A stretch of 64,000 bases of DNA from Corynebacterium pseudokroppenstedtii (GTDB lineage: Bacteria > Actinomycetota > Actinomycetes > Mycobacteriales > Mycobacteriaceae), in contig NZ_JAEUWU010000003.1 in assembly GCF_019754945.1 (NCBI RefSeq), positions 310,001 to 374,000 on the forward strand, read 5' to 3'. Shown piece by piece: positions 1 through 8,863 of this stretch; positions within the stretch are counted from its first letter, which is position 1, and every line of letters starts with the position of its first letter. The position numbers and the translations under genes are program-made. The notes below the pieces were generated by a model, which was not told where the DNA came from, ran no database searches, and worked only from the letters and a program-made list of their open reading frames with translations.

Positions 1-26
1 ATCCTGTTTGGTGTTAGGAGAAGTGC

Positions 27-371
27 ATGACTGCACCGGAGAAGACAACTGGCGTTATTTTGACTGATGCCGCTGCAGCTAAGGCAAAGTCTCTGCTGAG
101 CCAAGAACAAAACGACGAGTTAGCCCTGCGCATCGCAGTGCAGCCAGGTGGTTGTGCTGGCCTGCGCTACCAGCTCTTCTTCGACGATCGGACCTTAGAT
201 GGTGATCTCGTCGATGACTATGACGGCGTGAACCTGGTTGTTGACCGCATGAGTGCACCATATTTGACCGGCGCGACGATCGACTTCGCGGACACCATCG
301 AACAGCAGGGCTTCACCATTGATAACCCCAATGCTAAGGGGTCCTGTGCGTGCGGAGACTCGTTCAACTGA
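27..371 (+). CDS. erpA: Iron-sulfur cluster insertion protein, HesB/IscA (A-type carrier) family
   Basis: A-type carrier that delivers Fe-S clusters to apo-enzymes in the cytoplasm. The 114-residue product has the usual family length. It shows the three conserved ligand cysteines: C43 in a GGCAG context, and C107 and C109 in the C-terminal SCACGDSF motif. The ATG at 27 follows a GGAGAA ribosome site at a normal distance. It is convergent with ltsA, and the two share a hairpin terminator. The same erpA-ltsA-ctaC order is known from other corynebacteria. The assignment to ErpA rather than another A-type paralogue rests on that context, not on a distinguishing motif. Confidence 0.9.
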   Translation: MTAPEKTTGVILTDAAAAKAKSLLSQEQNDELALRIAVQPGGCAGLRYQLFFDDRTLDGDLVDDYDGVNLVVDRMSAPYLTGATIDFADTIEQQGFTIDNPNAKGSCACGDSFN

Positions 372-406
372 TACGAGGCTGAACAGTCTGCTCGTAGTTA
401 ATGCTT

Positions 407-442
407 AACGCCGACCACACAATGAGTTGTGGCCGGCGTTTT
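407..442. terminator. Bidirectional hairpin terminator between erpA and ltsA
   Basis: An inverted repeat pairs AACGCCG-CCACA with TGTGG-CGGCGTT around a short loop. It has T residues on the erpA side and A residues on the ltsA side, so it can end both convergent genes. Confidence 0.8.
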
Positions 443-465
443 CGCATATGTAAGCGGGCGCCGCT

Positions 466-2403
466 TTACATCTCGACCGGATACGTCGGCTCTGGGATAT
501 CCGGGGTAATCGACTTATCCACGAAAATTCCGTACCAGATTAAGAATGCCAACACAGTCCACAGGCGTCGGGAATGGTCAGGGCCAGATCCGCTGGTCAT
601 AGAAGAACGGTGTTCTTCGAGCATGGAGCGGGTGGCTCCGAGGTCGACAATCTCCCCAGCCTCCGATGAGGTGATGATGTCCTCTGCCCAGCCGTAGAGC
701 TCGTCGCCAGCCAACCAGTGCCGGATCGGGACAGGGAATCCAAGCTTCCGCCGGTTAAGAACGTGCGGGGGAACGATGCGTTCCATCGCCTGGCGCAATG
801 CCCACTTCGATGTGCCATGAGTCAGCTTCATGCTCGTCGGCAATGATTGTGCGACATTGAAGACCTCTTTGTCGAGGAACGGCACACGGAGCTCGAGGGA
901 ATTCGCCATGGTCATCTTGTCAGCCTTGACCAGGATGTCGCCACGCAACCAGGTGAACAGGTCAAGGTGCTGCATCCTGGCTACCGGATCCCAACCCTGC
1001 GACTTTTCGTAAATCGGAGTCGTGACATCCGTATGGTTCCACTCTTTCTTGGCCCACGGAATGACGCGCCGGAGCTGGTCGAAGGAGAAAGACCGGGCGT
1101 TACCGTAGTACCGCTCTTCAAGAGGAGTGGTACCTCGCTCTAACAATGACTTGCCTCGCACCCCGTCGGGTAGGCGTTGCGCGAGGGTTCGCAGACCCTT
1201 CTTGGCGAATGACGGGATCTTCTCGAACGGGGTAAGAGAAAGTGGCTCATGGTAGATGTTGTATCCACCGAAGAGCTCGTCGGCGCCCTCGCCGGAGAGG
1301 ACAACTTTGACGTGCTTCCTGGCTTCCGCTGCGACGAAATACAGGGGGACGAGGGCAGGGTCTGCTACCGGATCGTCCAAATACCAGATGATGCGGGGGA
1401 CCGCCTCGGCAAATTCCTCGGGGGAGACCACCTTCACGATGTGCTCGACGCCGATCGCTTCCGCGGATTCCGCGGCAACGTCGACTTCCGAATACCCCTC
1501 GCGTTCGAAACCGGTGGTGAAGGTCAGCAAGTTCGGGTTGTGGCGTTTCGCGAGTGCCGCAATGGCCGTCGAGTCGATTCCCCCAGACAGGAAGGATCCG
1601 ACGGTGACGTCGGCACGCATGTGCTTAGCAACGGAATCCTCGAGGGCATGCTCGATCTTTGAAATCTCGGAATCGATATTTTCCTTGTTCACCGATGTTT
1701 CGGGGAAGCGAGGAGTAAACCAGCGATGTACCTCCGGCTTTTCACCGGGCTTCACTGTCGCGCAGCAACCGGACTCCAGGCGGCGAATCCCGGTGTGCAG
1801 GGACTCAGGTTCGGGGACATACTGCAAGTCCATGTAATGCTCGATTGCGCGCTTATCCAGCGAGAGATCGATGTCGGCTTTGTCGGCCATGGAGAGCAGG
1901 CATTTCTTCTCAGAGGCAAAGAGTGTGCCTCTGTCGGTAGTTGCCCAGTAGAGGGGTTTGATGCCGAACTGGTCACGAGCGAGGTACATCGTCTTGTCGA
2001 CCGAGTCCCACACAGCAAACGCAAACATTCCACGAAGATGGTGAACCACGTCCCGTCCCCAGTGGTGATAACCGACGACGATCGTTTCGCTGTCCCCGTC
2101 AGTAGCAAAGGTATATCCCTTGTCCTTCAGTTCGGAGCGCAGCTCTTTGTAGTTGTAGATTTCGCCGTTGAAGGTCAGCGCGTACCGGTTGGGCTGGTCT
2201 TCCGGACCCCACTGTAAAGGCTGATGGGAATGTGCGAGGTCAATGATGGAGAGCCGATTGAATCCGTAGACCACGTCGGCGTCATTCCAGGTGCCATCCT
2301 CATCCGGGCCACGGTGACGCATACAGGTCAGTGATGAACCAGTGGCTTGAACAAAATCCTCCGCATTTCCGCTAGCGGCGATGAGTCCGAGCAAACCGCA
2401 CAT
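466..2403 (-). CDS. ltsA: Glutamine-hydrolysing asparagine synthetase-like amidotransferase (LtsA/AsnB)
   Basis: Class II glutamine amidotransferase of 645 residues. The N-terminal domain starts MCGLLG, so C2 is the nucleophile after Met removal, which fixes the start at 2403. RHRGPD and FNGEIYNY are glutaminase motifs. The C-terminal ATP-pyrophosphatase domain carries the SGGIDS loop at residues 273-278. In C. glutamicum the gene at this locus is ltsA, linked to lysozyme and temperature sensitivity and to amidation of meso-diaminopimelate in peptidoglycan. That role is more likely here than free asparagine synthesis, but this rests on synteny. A TATATA -10-like hexamer lies at 2433-2438 on its strand and an AGAAAGG ribosome site precedes the ATG. 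Confidence 0.9.
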   Translation of the reverse strand: MCGLLGLIAASGNAEDFVQATGSSLTCMRHRGPDEDGTWNDADVVYGFNRLSIIDLAHSHQPLQWGPEDQPNRYALTFNGEIYNYKELRSELKDKGYTFATDGDSETIVVGYHHWGRDVVHHLRGMFAFAVWDSVDKTMYLARDQFGIKPLYWATTDRGTLFASEKKCLLSMADKADIDLSLDKRAIEHYMDLQYVPEPESLHTGIRRLESGCCATVKPGEKPEVHRWFTPRFPETSVNKENIDSEISKIEHALEDSVAKHMRADVTVGSFLSGGIDSTAIAALAKRHNPNLLTFTTGFEREGYSEVDVAAESAEAIGVEHIVKVVSPEEFAEAVPRIIWYLDDPVADPALVPLYFVAAEARKHVKVVLSGEGADELFGGYNIYHEPLSLTPFEKIPSFAKKGLRTLAQRLPDGVRGKSLLERGTTPLEERYYGNARSFSFDQLRRVIPWAKKEWNHTDVTTPIYEKSQGWDPVARMQHLDLFTWLRGDILVKADKMTMANSLELRVPFLDKEVFNVAQSLPTSMKLTHGTSKWALRQAMERIVPPHVLNRRKLGFPVPIRHWLAGDELYGWAEDIITSSEAGEIVDLGATRSMLEEHRSSMTSGSGPDHSRRLWTVLAFLIWYGIFVDKSITPDIPEPTYPVEM

Positions 2404-2929
2404 TCAATAAGGCCTTTCTGTTCTATACCTTTTATATATCCGCACAATGCTGAGCAGTCCGATCCGAACAGTCCGTTATGTGACTTCTTCTGGGCAGACA
2501 GTGTTAGCGACGGAATTCTCCTCGACTCTAGTCGTGTGGAGCGGGAAAGTGCGAGCTGCTTCGGCGACGGCCCTGTATTTGTTCATCCAGTGGACAGAGG
2601 GCTTACCCAATGTAGGGGAATTGTGATGCGAATAACATTTTTCTAACGATGTAACGCACGCGACAGGAAAGCTGTGAGGATGCTGACAATTCTGACAGGA
2701 AAATACCAGCGTAAATCGTTAACGACGATCGGTAGGGAACAAAGCTACGATTCAATGCTTGCCGACGTCGGCCAGTCCCGGGGGTAAAACCGGCAGCTTT
2801 TTCCAGTCTGGTGGGAACTCTTGACGCCCATCCATGATGGTTTATTCCTCTTTATGGATTACCCTAGCTAAAAGAGGAATGAATCCCAGCGTTTTTTCAA
2901 CCTGGTGTGGATCAGGAAGGCAAACACAC
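2404..2929. other. Intergenic region between divergent ltsA and ctaC
   Basis: This 526-base region holds no convincing gene. For ltsA, a TATATA box sits about 30 bases before its start. For ctaC, TTGACG at 2821-2826 and TATTCC at 2843-2848 are spaced 16 bases apart and form a possible promoter. An open frame extends ctaC upstream to 2834, but it has no ribosome site and no family similarity, so I treat it as leader. Confidence 0.5.
2622..2637 (+). promoter_or_regulatory. Possible GlxR (CRP-type) binding site upstream of ctaC
   Basis: TGTGA-N6-TAACA matches the GlxR consensus TGTGA-N6-TCACA at nine of ten core positions. GlxR controls cytochrome oxidase genes in C. glutamicum, which makes the site plausible. 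It lies about 300 bases before the ctaC start, so a direct effect is uncertain. Confidence 0.3.
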
Positions 2930-4045
2930 GTGGAACAGCGAAAAATGCGCAATTGGTCGCGCAAGCTAGGACTAGCCGGCATTTTGGCAGCCGGTGGCTA
3001 CTTGCTGTCCGGATGTAGCGTAGCGCCGCCCGATAACGGCTTCTTTAAGCTCCTGCGATTCGGCGTACCCGACGGCATCACCCCTGAAGCCAAGGAAATT
3101 GGGAACTTCTGGGTGTGGATCTGGGTAGCAGCTTGGATCGTGGGCATCATCATGTGGGGCTTGATGTTCTACTCGTCCTTCGCATTCCGTGCGAAGCGGA
3201 AAGAGAAAAAGGGCGAAAAAGAGTTCCCGCGGCAGACGCAGTACAACATCCCGCTTGAACTTGTTTTGACCACAGTCCCGATCATCATCGTGATGGTCAT
3301 CTTCTTCTTCACTGTGCAGACCGAAGATAAGGTCACAGCGATGGATAAAGACCCGAAGGTTAAGGTCGATGTCACCGCGTTCCAGTGGAACTGGAAATTT
3401 GGTTATAACGAGGTCGATGGCTCCTTGATGGGTGGAAACACCTACGAGGGTAGAGACGATTCCGCTCAGGCCGCTGCTGATGGCACGAAGAAGATCGAAA
3501 GCAGCAGCCGTGGTGAGGAGGGCGCATCGAACCCGATTCATGGCAATTCAAAGAGCGATCTGTCCTACCTGAACTTTGACAAGATCGAGACCGTGGGAAC
3601 TACTGACGAGGTTCCTGTCTTGGTCTTGCCATCTCAGACAGCTATTCAGTTCGACCTTGCGTCAGCTGACGTCATTCACTCTTTCTGGGTTCCCGAGTTC
3701 TTGTTCAAGCGTGATGCTTTCCCGCACCCCGAAGCGAACAAGTCCAACCGCAAGTTCCAAATCGAGAAGATCGACAAGGAAGGTGCGTTTGTCGGACGTT
3801 GTGCCGAGATGTGCGGTACGTACCACGCCATGATGAACTTCGAGATCCGCGTTGTCAGCCCGGATAAGTTCCGTGACTACATGAACTTCCGTAAAGACAA
3901 CCCGAGCGCGTCGAATGCAGACGCATTGAAGGCGATCGGCGAGCAACCGTACGCAACCTCAACCCACCCGTTCCTGCCTGGGCGTGAGGATACGCGCGAA
4001 GCGAACGACAACTACGTCGACAACAACCAAGCCGAGCAGTCATAG
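2930..4045 (+). CDS. ctaC: Cytochrome c oxidase subunit II, aa3-type (lipoprotein)
   Basis: Carries the CuA centre that receives electrons from the diheme cytochrome QcrC and passes them to subunit I. The GTG at 2930 is preferred because an AGGAAGG ribosome site lies about 10 bases upstream and the protein then begins with a short lipoprotein signal ending in LLSGC (lipidated C29). Two membrane segments follow. The CuA motif near residues 289-302 has C291, E293, C295, H299 and M302. A charged insertion of about 60 residues precedes the CuA domain (after the EVDGSL stretch); such an insertion is typical of actinobacterial CtaC, where no soluble cytochrome c exists. Subunit I (ctaD) is not in the window. 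ctaF follows after 18 bases. Confidence 0.93.
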   Translation: MEQRKMRNWSRKLGLAGILAAGGYLLSGCSVAPPDNGFFKLLRFGVPDGITPEAKEIGNFWVWIWVAAWIVGIIMWGLMFYSSFAFRAKRKEKKGEKEFPRQTQYNIPLELVLTTVPIIIVMVIFFFTVQTEDKVTAMDKDPKVKVDVTAFQWNWKFGYNEVDGSLMGGNTYEGRDDSAQAAADGTKKIESSSRGEEGASNPIHGNSKSDLSYLNFDKIETVGTTDEVPVLVLPSQTAIQFDLASADVIHSFWVPEFLFKRDAFPHPEANKSNRKFQIEKIDKEGAFVGRCAEMCGTYHAMMNFEIRVVSPDKFRDYMNFRKDNPSASNADALKAIGEQPYATSTHPFLPGREDTREANDNYVDNNQAEQS

Positions 4046-4063
4046 AACTAGGAGTACACCGTT

Positions 4064-4495
4064 ATGAAATCCTCATCGCGACTGTTTTACGCGATCACAG
4101 TCTTTCTTGTGATCATGACTGTGATCTACGTCTTGGCCACTAAGTTCATCAACGATAACGGCTACATCAGCGGTATCGAATGGGCAGGATCGGCCGGACT
4201 ATTGCTCGGTGCCTTGATGACGCTGATGCTCGGCGTGTACCTGCACATCACAGAACGCCACTCGGATGTTCTGCCGATGGACTGGGAGGAAGCAGAGCAG
4301 GTTGATGGCTCCGGAGAATTCGGTTTCTTCAGCCCGAACTCTATCTGGCCCTTCGCCATGACCTGCGGCATCGCAGTGCTCGGCTATGGCGTGGTCTTCC
4401 TGGCCTACTGGATGATCGGCATCGGTGCCGTGATCACCGTCTGGGCAACAGTCAAACTGAACCTGCAGTACGGAACACCAGTGGAAAAGCACTAG
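4064..4495 (+). CDS. ctaF: Cytochrome c oxidase subunit IV, actinobacterial type
   Basis: Small integral membrane subunit of the aa3 oxidase, 143 residues. The four hydrophobic segments lie at about residues 7-27, 40-62, 90-112 and 113-135, with a short hydrophilic stretch (DWEEAEQVDGSGEFGFF) in the middle that is typical of the family. It has no cofactor ligands; the subunit stabilises the complex. It lies 18 bases behind ctaC with an AGGAG ribosome site, so the two form an operon that ends at the hairpin at 4541-4580. Confidence 0.9.
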   Translation: MKSSSRLFYAITVFLVIMTVIYVLATKFINDNGYISGIEWAGSAGLLLGALMTLMLGVYLHITERHSDVLPMDWEEAEQVDGSGEFGFFSPNSIWPFAMTCGIAVLGYGVVFLAYWMIGIGAVITVWATVKLNLQYGTPVEKH

Positions 4496-4540
4496 TCCGT
4501 ACTCAGTGGGGTTAGCGCCCCGCAGCTAATTTCCATCCAC

Positions 4541-4580
4541 AAAAAGCGCCCGTGCGTCCTTCCTGGCACGGGTGCTTTTT
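4541..4580. terminator. Bidirectional terminator between ctaF and trpD
   Basis: AAAAAGCGCCCGTGC pairs with GCACGGGTGCTTTTT across a ten-base loop. A and T runs flank the stem on the two sides, so it can end transcription from ctaF and from the convergent trpD. Confidence 0.9.
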
Positions 4581-4639
4581 GCTGTTTCAGACGGTGCGGC
4601 TAGCCCCGAGCTAGCCGTCGTTGCGTGTGGAGTGCTCTG

Positions 4640-5731
4640 CTAAGGGCGTTTCTCTGAAACGAGGTGCTGGATACGATCCTTAGTTCCCTCATCATGTAAT
4701 GCCGCCTTGGCACGGTCGAGTGCATGACCCATGGCATCGCGGAATGATTCCTTGTCGCCCCCTTGTGCGGAAACTAGTGCCCCAGCAGCGCTGAAAAGCA
4801 CGGCGTTTTCTACAGCGCTCATATCGCAAGGGAGCGGGGTTGTCGGCGTATCGGCAACGGGGTCAAGTGAGAACAATTGACGAGCCACACGAGCGTTGGT
4901 GTCCGCGTCGCCACCCCGGATTGCGCTCACCGGGTAGTAGGAGAATCCATAATCGCGAGGATCAAACTCGTAGCGTTCTGCGCCACCGTCGTGTGTGACG
5001 TACACGTCGGTGGGTCCGGAGACGGAAAACTCATCTAATCCGTCTTGCCCGTGAACGACGAGCACCGTGTCACCGCGCCGCGCGAACGCATCTGCCATGA
5101 CGGAGGTCATCTCCGGGAACGCACACCCGATTAGGCCCGCGGTCGGCCGGGCTGGGTTCGTCATGGGGCCGAGAAGGTTAAACAGCGTAGGCACCTTGAT
5201 ATCCGAGCGCACCGGTGCCGCATACTTCATTGCTGGGTGGTAGGTGCGCGCAAAAATGAAGGCAAAGTGGTGGTGGCTCAGCATGTGTGTCACATCGTCG
5301 GGGGAGAGGTCAATCGGGAGGCCGAGAGCTTCCAACATGTCTGCTCCGCCAGACCGCGACGACGCCGCGCGATTTCCGTGCTTGATTACGTCGATACCCA
5401 TCGAGGCAATCAGAAGCGACGCCATCGTCGAAACGTTGACCGTGTGGGCTCCATCCCCGCCGGTACCGACAATGTCGACAGCAGGCCCACGATCATCATT
5501 GGGGGAGGGCGGTAATTTAACCGGCTGGGCAAAGTCCAGCATTGTCGACGCGGCCGCCTCGAGCTCTGTCGGGGTGATTCCCTTCACCCTGATTCCGTAG
5601 ATAAAGCTAGCGATCTTCGCGGGCGATGCTTCACCGCTCATGATGGAGTGCATCGCGGCTGAGACTTCATCGGGAGGCAGATCGCGCCCGTCGGCTATGT
5701 GGTTGAGAAGGTCAACCCAATTCGTCGTCAT
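4640..5731 (-). CDS. trpD: Anthranilate phosphoribosyltransferase
   Basis: Second step of tryptophan synthesis: joins anthranilate to phosphoribosyl pyrophosphate. The frame is open for 430 codons, but the ATG at 5731 has a GGAG ribosome site and gives 363 residues, near the family length of about 345. The upstream 67 codons look non-coding. Motifs include GTGGDGAHTVNVST (PRPP loop), KHGNRAASSRSGGAD and the LLGPMTNPA block. It stands alone, away from a trp operon and inverted between two respiratory operons. The same isolated position is seen in mycobacteria (Rv2192c), which carry no second copy in a trp operon; whether that holds here cannot be seen. Confidence 0.9.
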   Translation of the reverse strand: MTTNWVDLLNHIADGRDLPPDEVSAAMHSIMSGEASPAKIASFIYGIRVKGITPTELEAAASTMLDFAQPVKLPPSPNDDRGPAVDIVGTGGDGAHTVNVSTMASLLIASMGIDVIKHGNRAASSRSGGADMLEALGLPIDLSPDDVTHMLSHHHFAFIFARTYHPAMKYAAPVRSDIKVPTLFNLLGPMTNPARPTAGLIGCAFPEMTSVMADAFARRGDTVLVVHGQDGLDEFSVSGPTDVYVTHDGGAERYEFDPRDYGFSYYPVSAIRGGDADTNARVARQLFSLDPVADTPTTPLPCDMSAVENAVLFSAAGALVSAQGGDKESFRDAMGHALDRAKAALHDEGTKDRIQHLVSEKRP

Positions 5732-6045
5732 GTGTGCTCCATGCTCGTGTACTGATATGTTTAATACGTTTTCTATGACGATACCGGAGCGCTGTTTCTC
5801 CGAGGGCGTCGTCTCCAAAGGGGTTATCTCCGACGGTTGTCTCCGTCGGTTTTGGTTGAACTGCACCATGAGACAGGTGTCCGCAAAAGGGGCCGTCGGT
5901 AATAAGCGGGTTAAAGTTCCCGTTACCCCCAATAAGGGTTCCCCCCTAATTTCATCATGGTTCTGAACTGGGATTTTAAGAGTTCCCGATACTTGCCGAA
6001 GTATAAAAGTGACCTTGGAGGGGGCTGTCAGTCATAATTACATGC
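5732..6045. promoter_or_regulatory. Divergent trpD / ctaE-qcrCAB control region
   Basis: About 310 bases without a supported gene. TATAAA at 6002-6007 is a good -10 candidate for the ctaE-qcrCAB operon; I see no strong -35. A GGAGGG stretch at 6017-6022 is too far from the ctaE GTG to be its ribosome site. No clear promoter was found for trpD. Confidence 0.45.
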
Positions 6046-6657
6046 GTGACGAGCGCAGTAGGAAACTCAGGTATGGCAGCACCACAGCGTGTTGCGACAC
6101 TGAACCGACCCAACATGGTCAGTGTCGGAACTGTTGTGTTCCTGTCTCAGGAATTGATGTTCTTCGCTGGTCTGTTCGCGATGTACTTTGTGTCGCGCGC
6201 AAATTCCGGCGGAGATTGGCCCCCGGCGGATGTCGAATTGAACGTGCCCCTGGCTTTGTTCTTTACGATCATCCTGGTTGCGTCGTCGTTTACGGCGCAG
6301 TGGGGCGTGTTCGCGGCAGAGCGAGGTGATGTTTTCGCCCTTCGCCGCTGGTACGCCCTTTCTGCCGTTATGGGACTCGTGTTCTTGGCTGGTCAGGTCA
6401 ACGAATACACGCACCTCGTCCTTGACGGAACAACGATCCAACACAGTGTGTACGGTTCGTGTTTCTACATCACGACCGGCTTCCACGCTGTCCACGTTTT
6501 CGCCGGGATCCTGGCCTTCGGGATCGTGCTCTTGCGTACCTACAAAGCCAAGTTCACTCCCGCCCAGGCGACAGCGTCCATCGTGGTGTCTTACTACTGG
6601 CACTTCGTTGACGTTGTGTGGATTGGGCTGTTCATCACTATCTACTTCATTCAGTAG
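6046..6657 (+). CDS. ctaE: Cytochrome c oxidase subunit III
   Basis: Membrane subunit III of the aa3 oxidase, 203 residues with five hydrophobic helices. [17 protein letters not shown] and [14 protein letters not shown] are hallmark stretches, and the product is very close to other corynebacterial CtaE proteins. The GTG at 6046 gives the MTSAVGN start conserved in corynebacteria. An internal ATG at 6073 (MAAPQRV) has a better AGGAAA ribosome site nine bases upstream and is a real alternative. It heads the ctaE-qcrC-qcrA-qcrB operon, an arrangement that reflects the physical bcc-aa3 supercomplex. Confidence 0.93.
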   Translation: MTSAVGNSGMAAPQRVATLNRPNMVSVGTVVFLSQELMFFAGLFAMYFVSRANSGGDWPPADVELNVPLALFFTIILVASSFTAQWGVFAAERGDVFALRRWYALSAVMGLVFLAGQVNEYTHLVLDGTTIQHSVYGSCFYITTGFHAVHVFAGILAFGIVLLRTYKAKFTPAQATASIVVSYYWHFVDVVWIGLFITIYFIQ

Positions 6658-6719
6658 GCCGGGCCTGGCCTTATTGGCCACCACACCGCCCTCACTTTCC
6701 ATGACGACATAAAGGGAAA

Positions 6720-7631
6720 ATGATGGTTAACTCCAACAATTCCGGCACGTTGTCGGGCTCCGCGGTGGAGACCGGAACCGACACCGTGCGCCACGCCAAG
6801 AAGGTCCGTGGCCGCCGAAAGTTACGTCGTACTTTTGCTAGTACGGCAGCTTTAGCCCTCGGCCTTACTGGCGCAGGTTTTCTCGCTGATGCCCTAACCC
6901 CTGACGCTCAGACTGCCAACGCTGATAAAGACCAGGCAGCCCTCGTCTCGCAGGGTAAAGATATTTACGACGTTGCATGTATCACCTGCCACGGCGCCAA
7001 TCTCCAGGGCGTCAAAGACCGTGGCCCAGCACTCACCGGTGTTGGTGCAGGCGCTGTGTACTTCCAGGTGCACTCCGGCCGCATGCCGATGACCCGCAAC
7101 GAAGCCCAGGTTGAGCGTAAGAAAGCCCGTTACTCAGAAGAAGAGACGCTGGCTTTGGCAGCTTACGTGCAGTCCCGCGGTGGTGGACCGGACATCGTTC
7201 ACGACCAGGACGGGAACATCGCTATGGAGTCTCTCCGTGGCGAACACTACGACGGAAACATCAAAGCTGAGGACGTCGCTCGCGGTTCTGATTTGTTCCG
7301 TTTGAACTGTGCATCGTGCCACAACTTCACCGGTAAGGGCGGCGCGCTCTCCGGTGGTAAATACGCACCTGATCTTGATCCTGCGAATGAGCAAGAGATC
7401 TACCAGGCGATGTTGACCGGCCCTCAGAACATGCCGAAGTTCTCCGATCGCCAACTGACCTCAGACCAGAAGAAGGACATTATTGCCTTCATTAAGTCTC
7501 AGCAGGACACCCCGACGCAGGGCGGATACGGTCTGGGCGGTATTGGTCCAGTCACTGAAGGTTTGTTGATGTGGATCGGCGGCGTCACCGTTATGGTCTG
7601 CGCGGCACTATGGATTGGAACGCGGTCATGA
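6720..7631 (+). CDS. qcrC: Cytochrome bc1 complex diheme cytochrome c subunit
   Basis: Membrane-anchored diheme cytochrome c (cytochrome cc), 303 residues. It replaces both cytochrome c1 and soluble cytochrome c in Actinobacteria and passes electrons directly to CtaC. Two CXXCH heme sites are visible: C87/C90/H91 and C197/C200/H201. An N-terminal hydrophobic segment at about residues 38-58 and a C-terminal anchor at about 283-299 flank the two heme domains. Start codons ATG at 6720 and 6723 are both possible behind AAGGGAA. Its stop overlaps the qcrA start by four bases (ATGA), so translation is likely coupled. Confidence 0.95.
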   Translation: MMVNSNNSGTLSGSAVETGTDTVRHAKKVRGRRKLRRTFASTAALALGLTGAGFLADALTPDAQTANADKDQAALVSQGKDIYDVACITCHGANLQGVKDRGPALTGVGAGAVYFQVHSGRMPMTRNEAQVERKKARYSEEETLALAAYVQSRGGGPDIVHDQDGNIAMESLRGEHYDGNIKAEDVARGSDLFRLNCASCHNFTGKGGALSGGKYAPDLDPANEQEIYQAMLTGPQNMPKFSDRQLTSDQKKDIIAFIKSQQDTPTQGGYGLGGIGPVTEGLLMWIGGVTVMVCAALWIGTRS

Positions 7632-8863
7632 GTGACAAGATAACGAAGAAATACACGTCCGAAGAGCTAGCCGCCATGAGCAATGACGAGCTCGCCCGCC
7701 TCGGGACCGAGCTTGACGACGTTACCGTTGCTTACCGTAAACAGCGTTTCCCCATGGACAACGACCCTGAGGAGAAACGCGCCGCGCCCAGCGTCGGGTT
7801 GTGGTTCCTCCTAGGCGCAGTCTTCGCCATTGCGTTTATCGCTGTTTACCTGTTCTGGCCCTGGAAGTATAAGGGGCTAGGGGAGGACGGCCTGTGGCTC
7901 TACTCCCTCTACACTCCGCTATTCGGGGCGTGCATGGGCTTGGCGATCCTCTGCCTCGGCATCGGAGCGGTCAAGTTCACCAAGAAATTCATCCCCGAGG
8001 AAATTTCCGTTCAGCGTCGTCACGACGGCCCGTCGGATGAAGTTGATCAGAAGACCCTCGTGGCGCTGCTCAACGATTCCTGGGAAACATCCACCCTTGG
8101 TCGCCGCAAGGTGCTTAAAGGCATCATGGGAACCGGCGCCGTTGCCGCAGGGCTCGCATTAATCTTCCCGATCGGCGGGATGATCAAGAACCCCTGGAAG
8201 CCCAAGGCTAAAGGCATGGACGTCCAGGGTGACGGCACCCTGTGGACGACGGGATGGACCCTCACGGAGAAGGGCAAGAAAGTTTACCTAGGCCGCGACA
8301 CCGGCGTCACAGCTGAAAAGCACGAAGGTGGCTATGAGGCTACTGGTGAGACATACGAGACTCGCGGGGTTACCCGCTTGGTGCGACTTCGCCCTGAGGA
8401 TCTGAACGCCGGGGCCATGGAAACGGTCTTCCCGCTTCTCGAGGATGTCGTCAACGATCACGACAAATACGACAAGAACGCCGATGTGTACGAGGCGCAC
8501 ATGGAATCCATCCACGGTTCGCGTAACTCCGTCATGTTGATCCGTCTGCGCCACAGTGACGCCAAGCGCGCCATTCAGCGTAAAGGGCAGGAAGACTTCC
8601 ACTTCGGCGATTACTACGCCTACTCGAAGATCTGCACGCACATTGGCTGCCCGACATCGCTGTACGAGCAGCAAACCAACCGAATTCTTTGCCCGTGCCA
8701 CCAGTCACAGTTCGACGCGTTGCACTACGGCAAGCCAGTCTTCGGCCCAGCTGCACGTCCTCTTCCGCAACTGCCCATTGCTGTGGATGACGAGGGATTC
8801 CTTTATGCAAAGGGTAACTTCGTTGAATCCGTCGGCCCGGCCTTCTGGGAGCGTCGTTCATGA
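7628..8863 (+). CDS. qcrA: Cytochrome bc1 complex Rieske iron-sulfur subunit
   Basis: Rieske 2Fe-2S protein of the menaquinol:cytochrome c reductase, 411 residues. The start at 7628 is the ATGA overlap with qcrC. Three membrane segments (about residues 60-80, 98-118 and 168-188) precede the Rieske fold, the extended actinobacterial architecture; other bacteria have one segment. Cluster ligands are C336, H338, C355 and H358, with C341 and C357 placed for the stabilising disulfide. The N-terminal 50 residues are charged and cytoplasmic. It is coupled at its own end to qcrB by another ATGA overlap. Confidence 0.95.
   Translation: MSDKITKKYTSEELAAMSNDELARLGTELDDVTVAYRKQRFPMDNDPEEKRAAPSVGLWFLLGAVFAIAFIAVYLFWPWKYKGLGEDGLWLYSLYTPLFGACMGLAILCLGIGAVKFTKKFIPEEISVQRRHDGPSDEVDQKTLVALLNDSWETSTLGRRKVLKGIMGTGAVAAGLALIFPIGGMIKNPWKPKAKGMDVQGDGTLWTTGWTLTEKGKKVYLGRDTGVTAEKHEGGYEATGETYETRGVTRLVRLRPEDLNAGAMETVFPLLEDVVNDHDKYDKNADVYEAHMESIHGSRNSVMLIRLRHSDAKRAIQRKGQEDFHFGDYYAYSKICTHIGCPTSLYEQQTNRILCPCHQSQFDALHYGKPVFGPAARPLPQLPIAVDDEGFLYAKGNFVESVGPAFWERRS

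Noticed and set aside
1249-1837. Long plus-strand frames opposite ltsA
   Set aside because: They are antisense shadows of a gene with clear catalytic motifs; no ribosome sites or family similarity.
2834-2929. N-terminal extension of ctaC to the ATG at 2834
   Set aside because: The 32 extra codons would place the lipoprotein signal internally and have no ribosome site. GTG 2930 has AGGAAGG and matches the family start.
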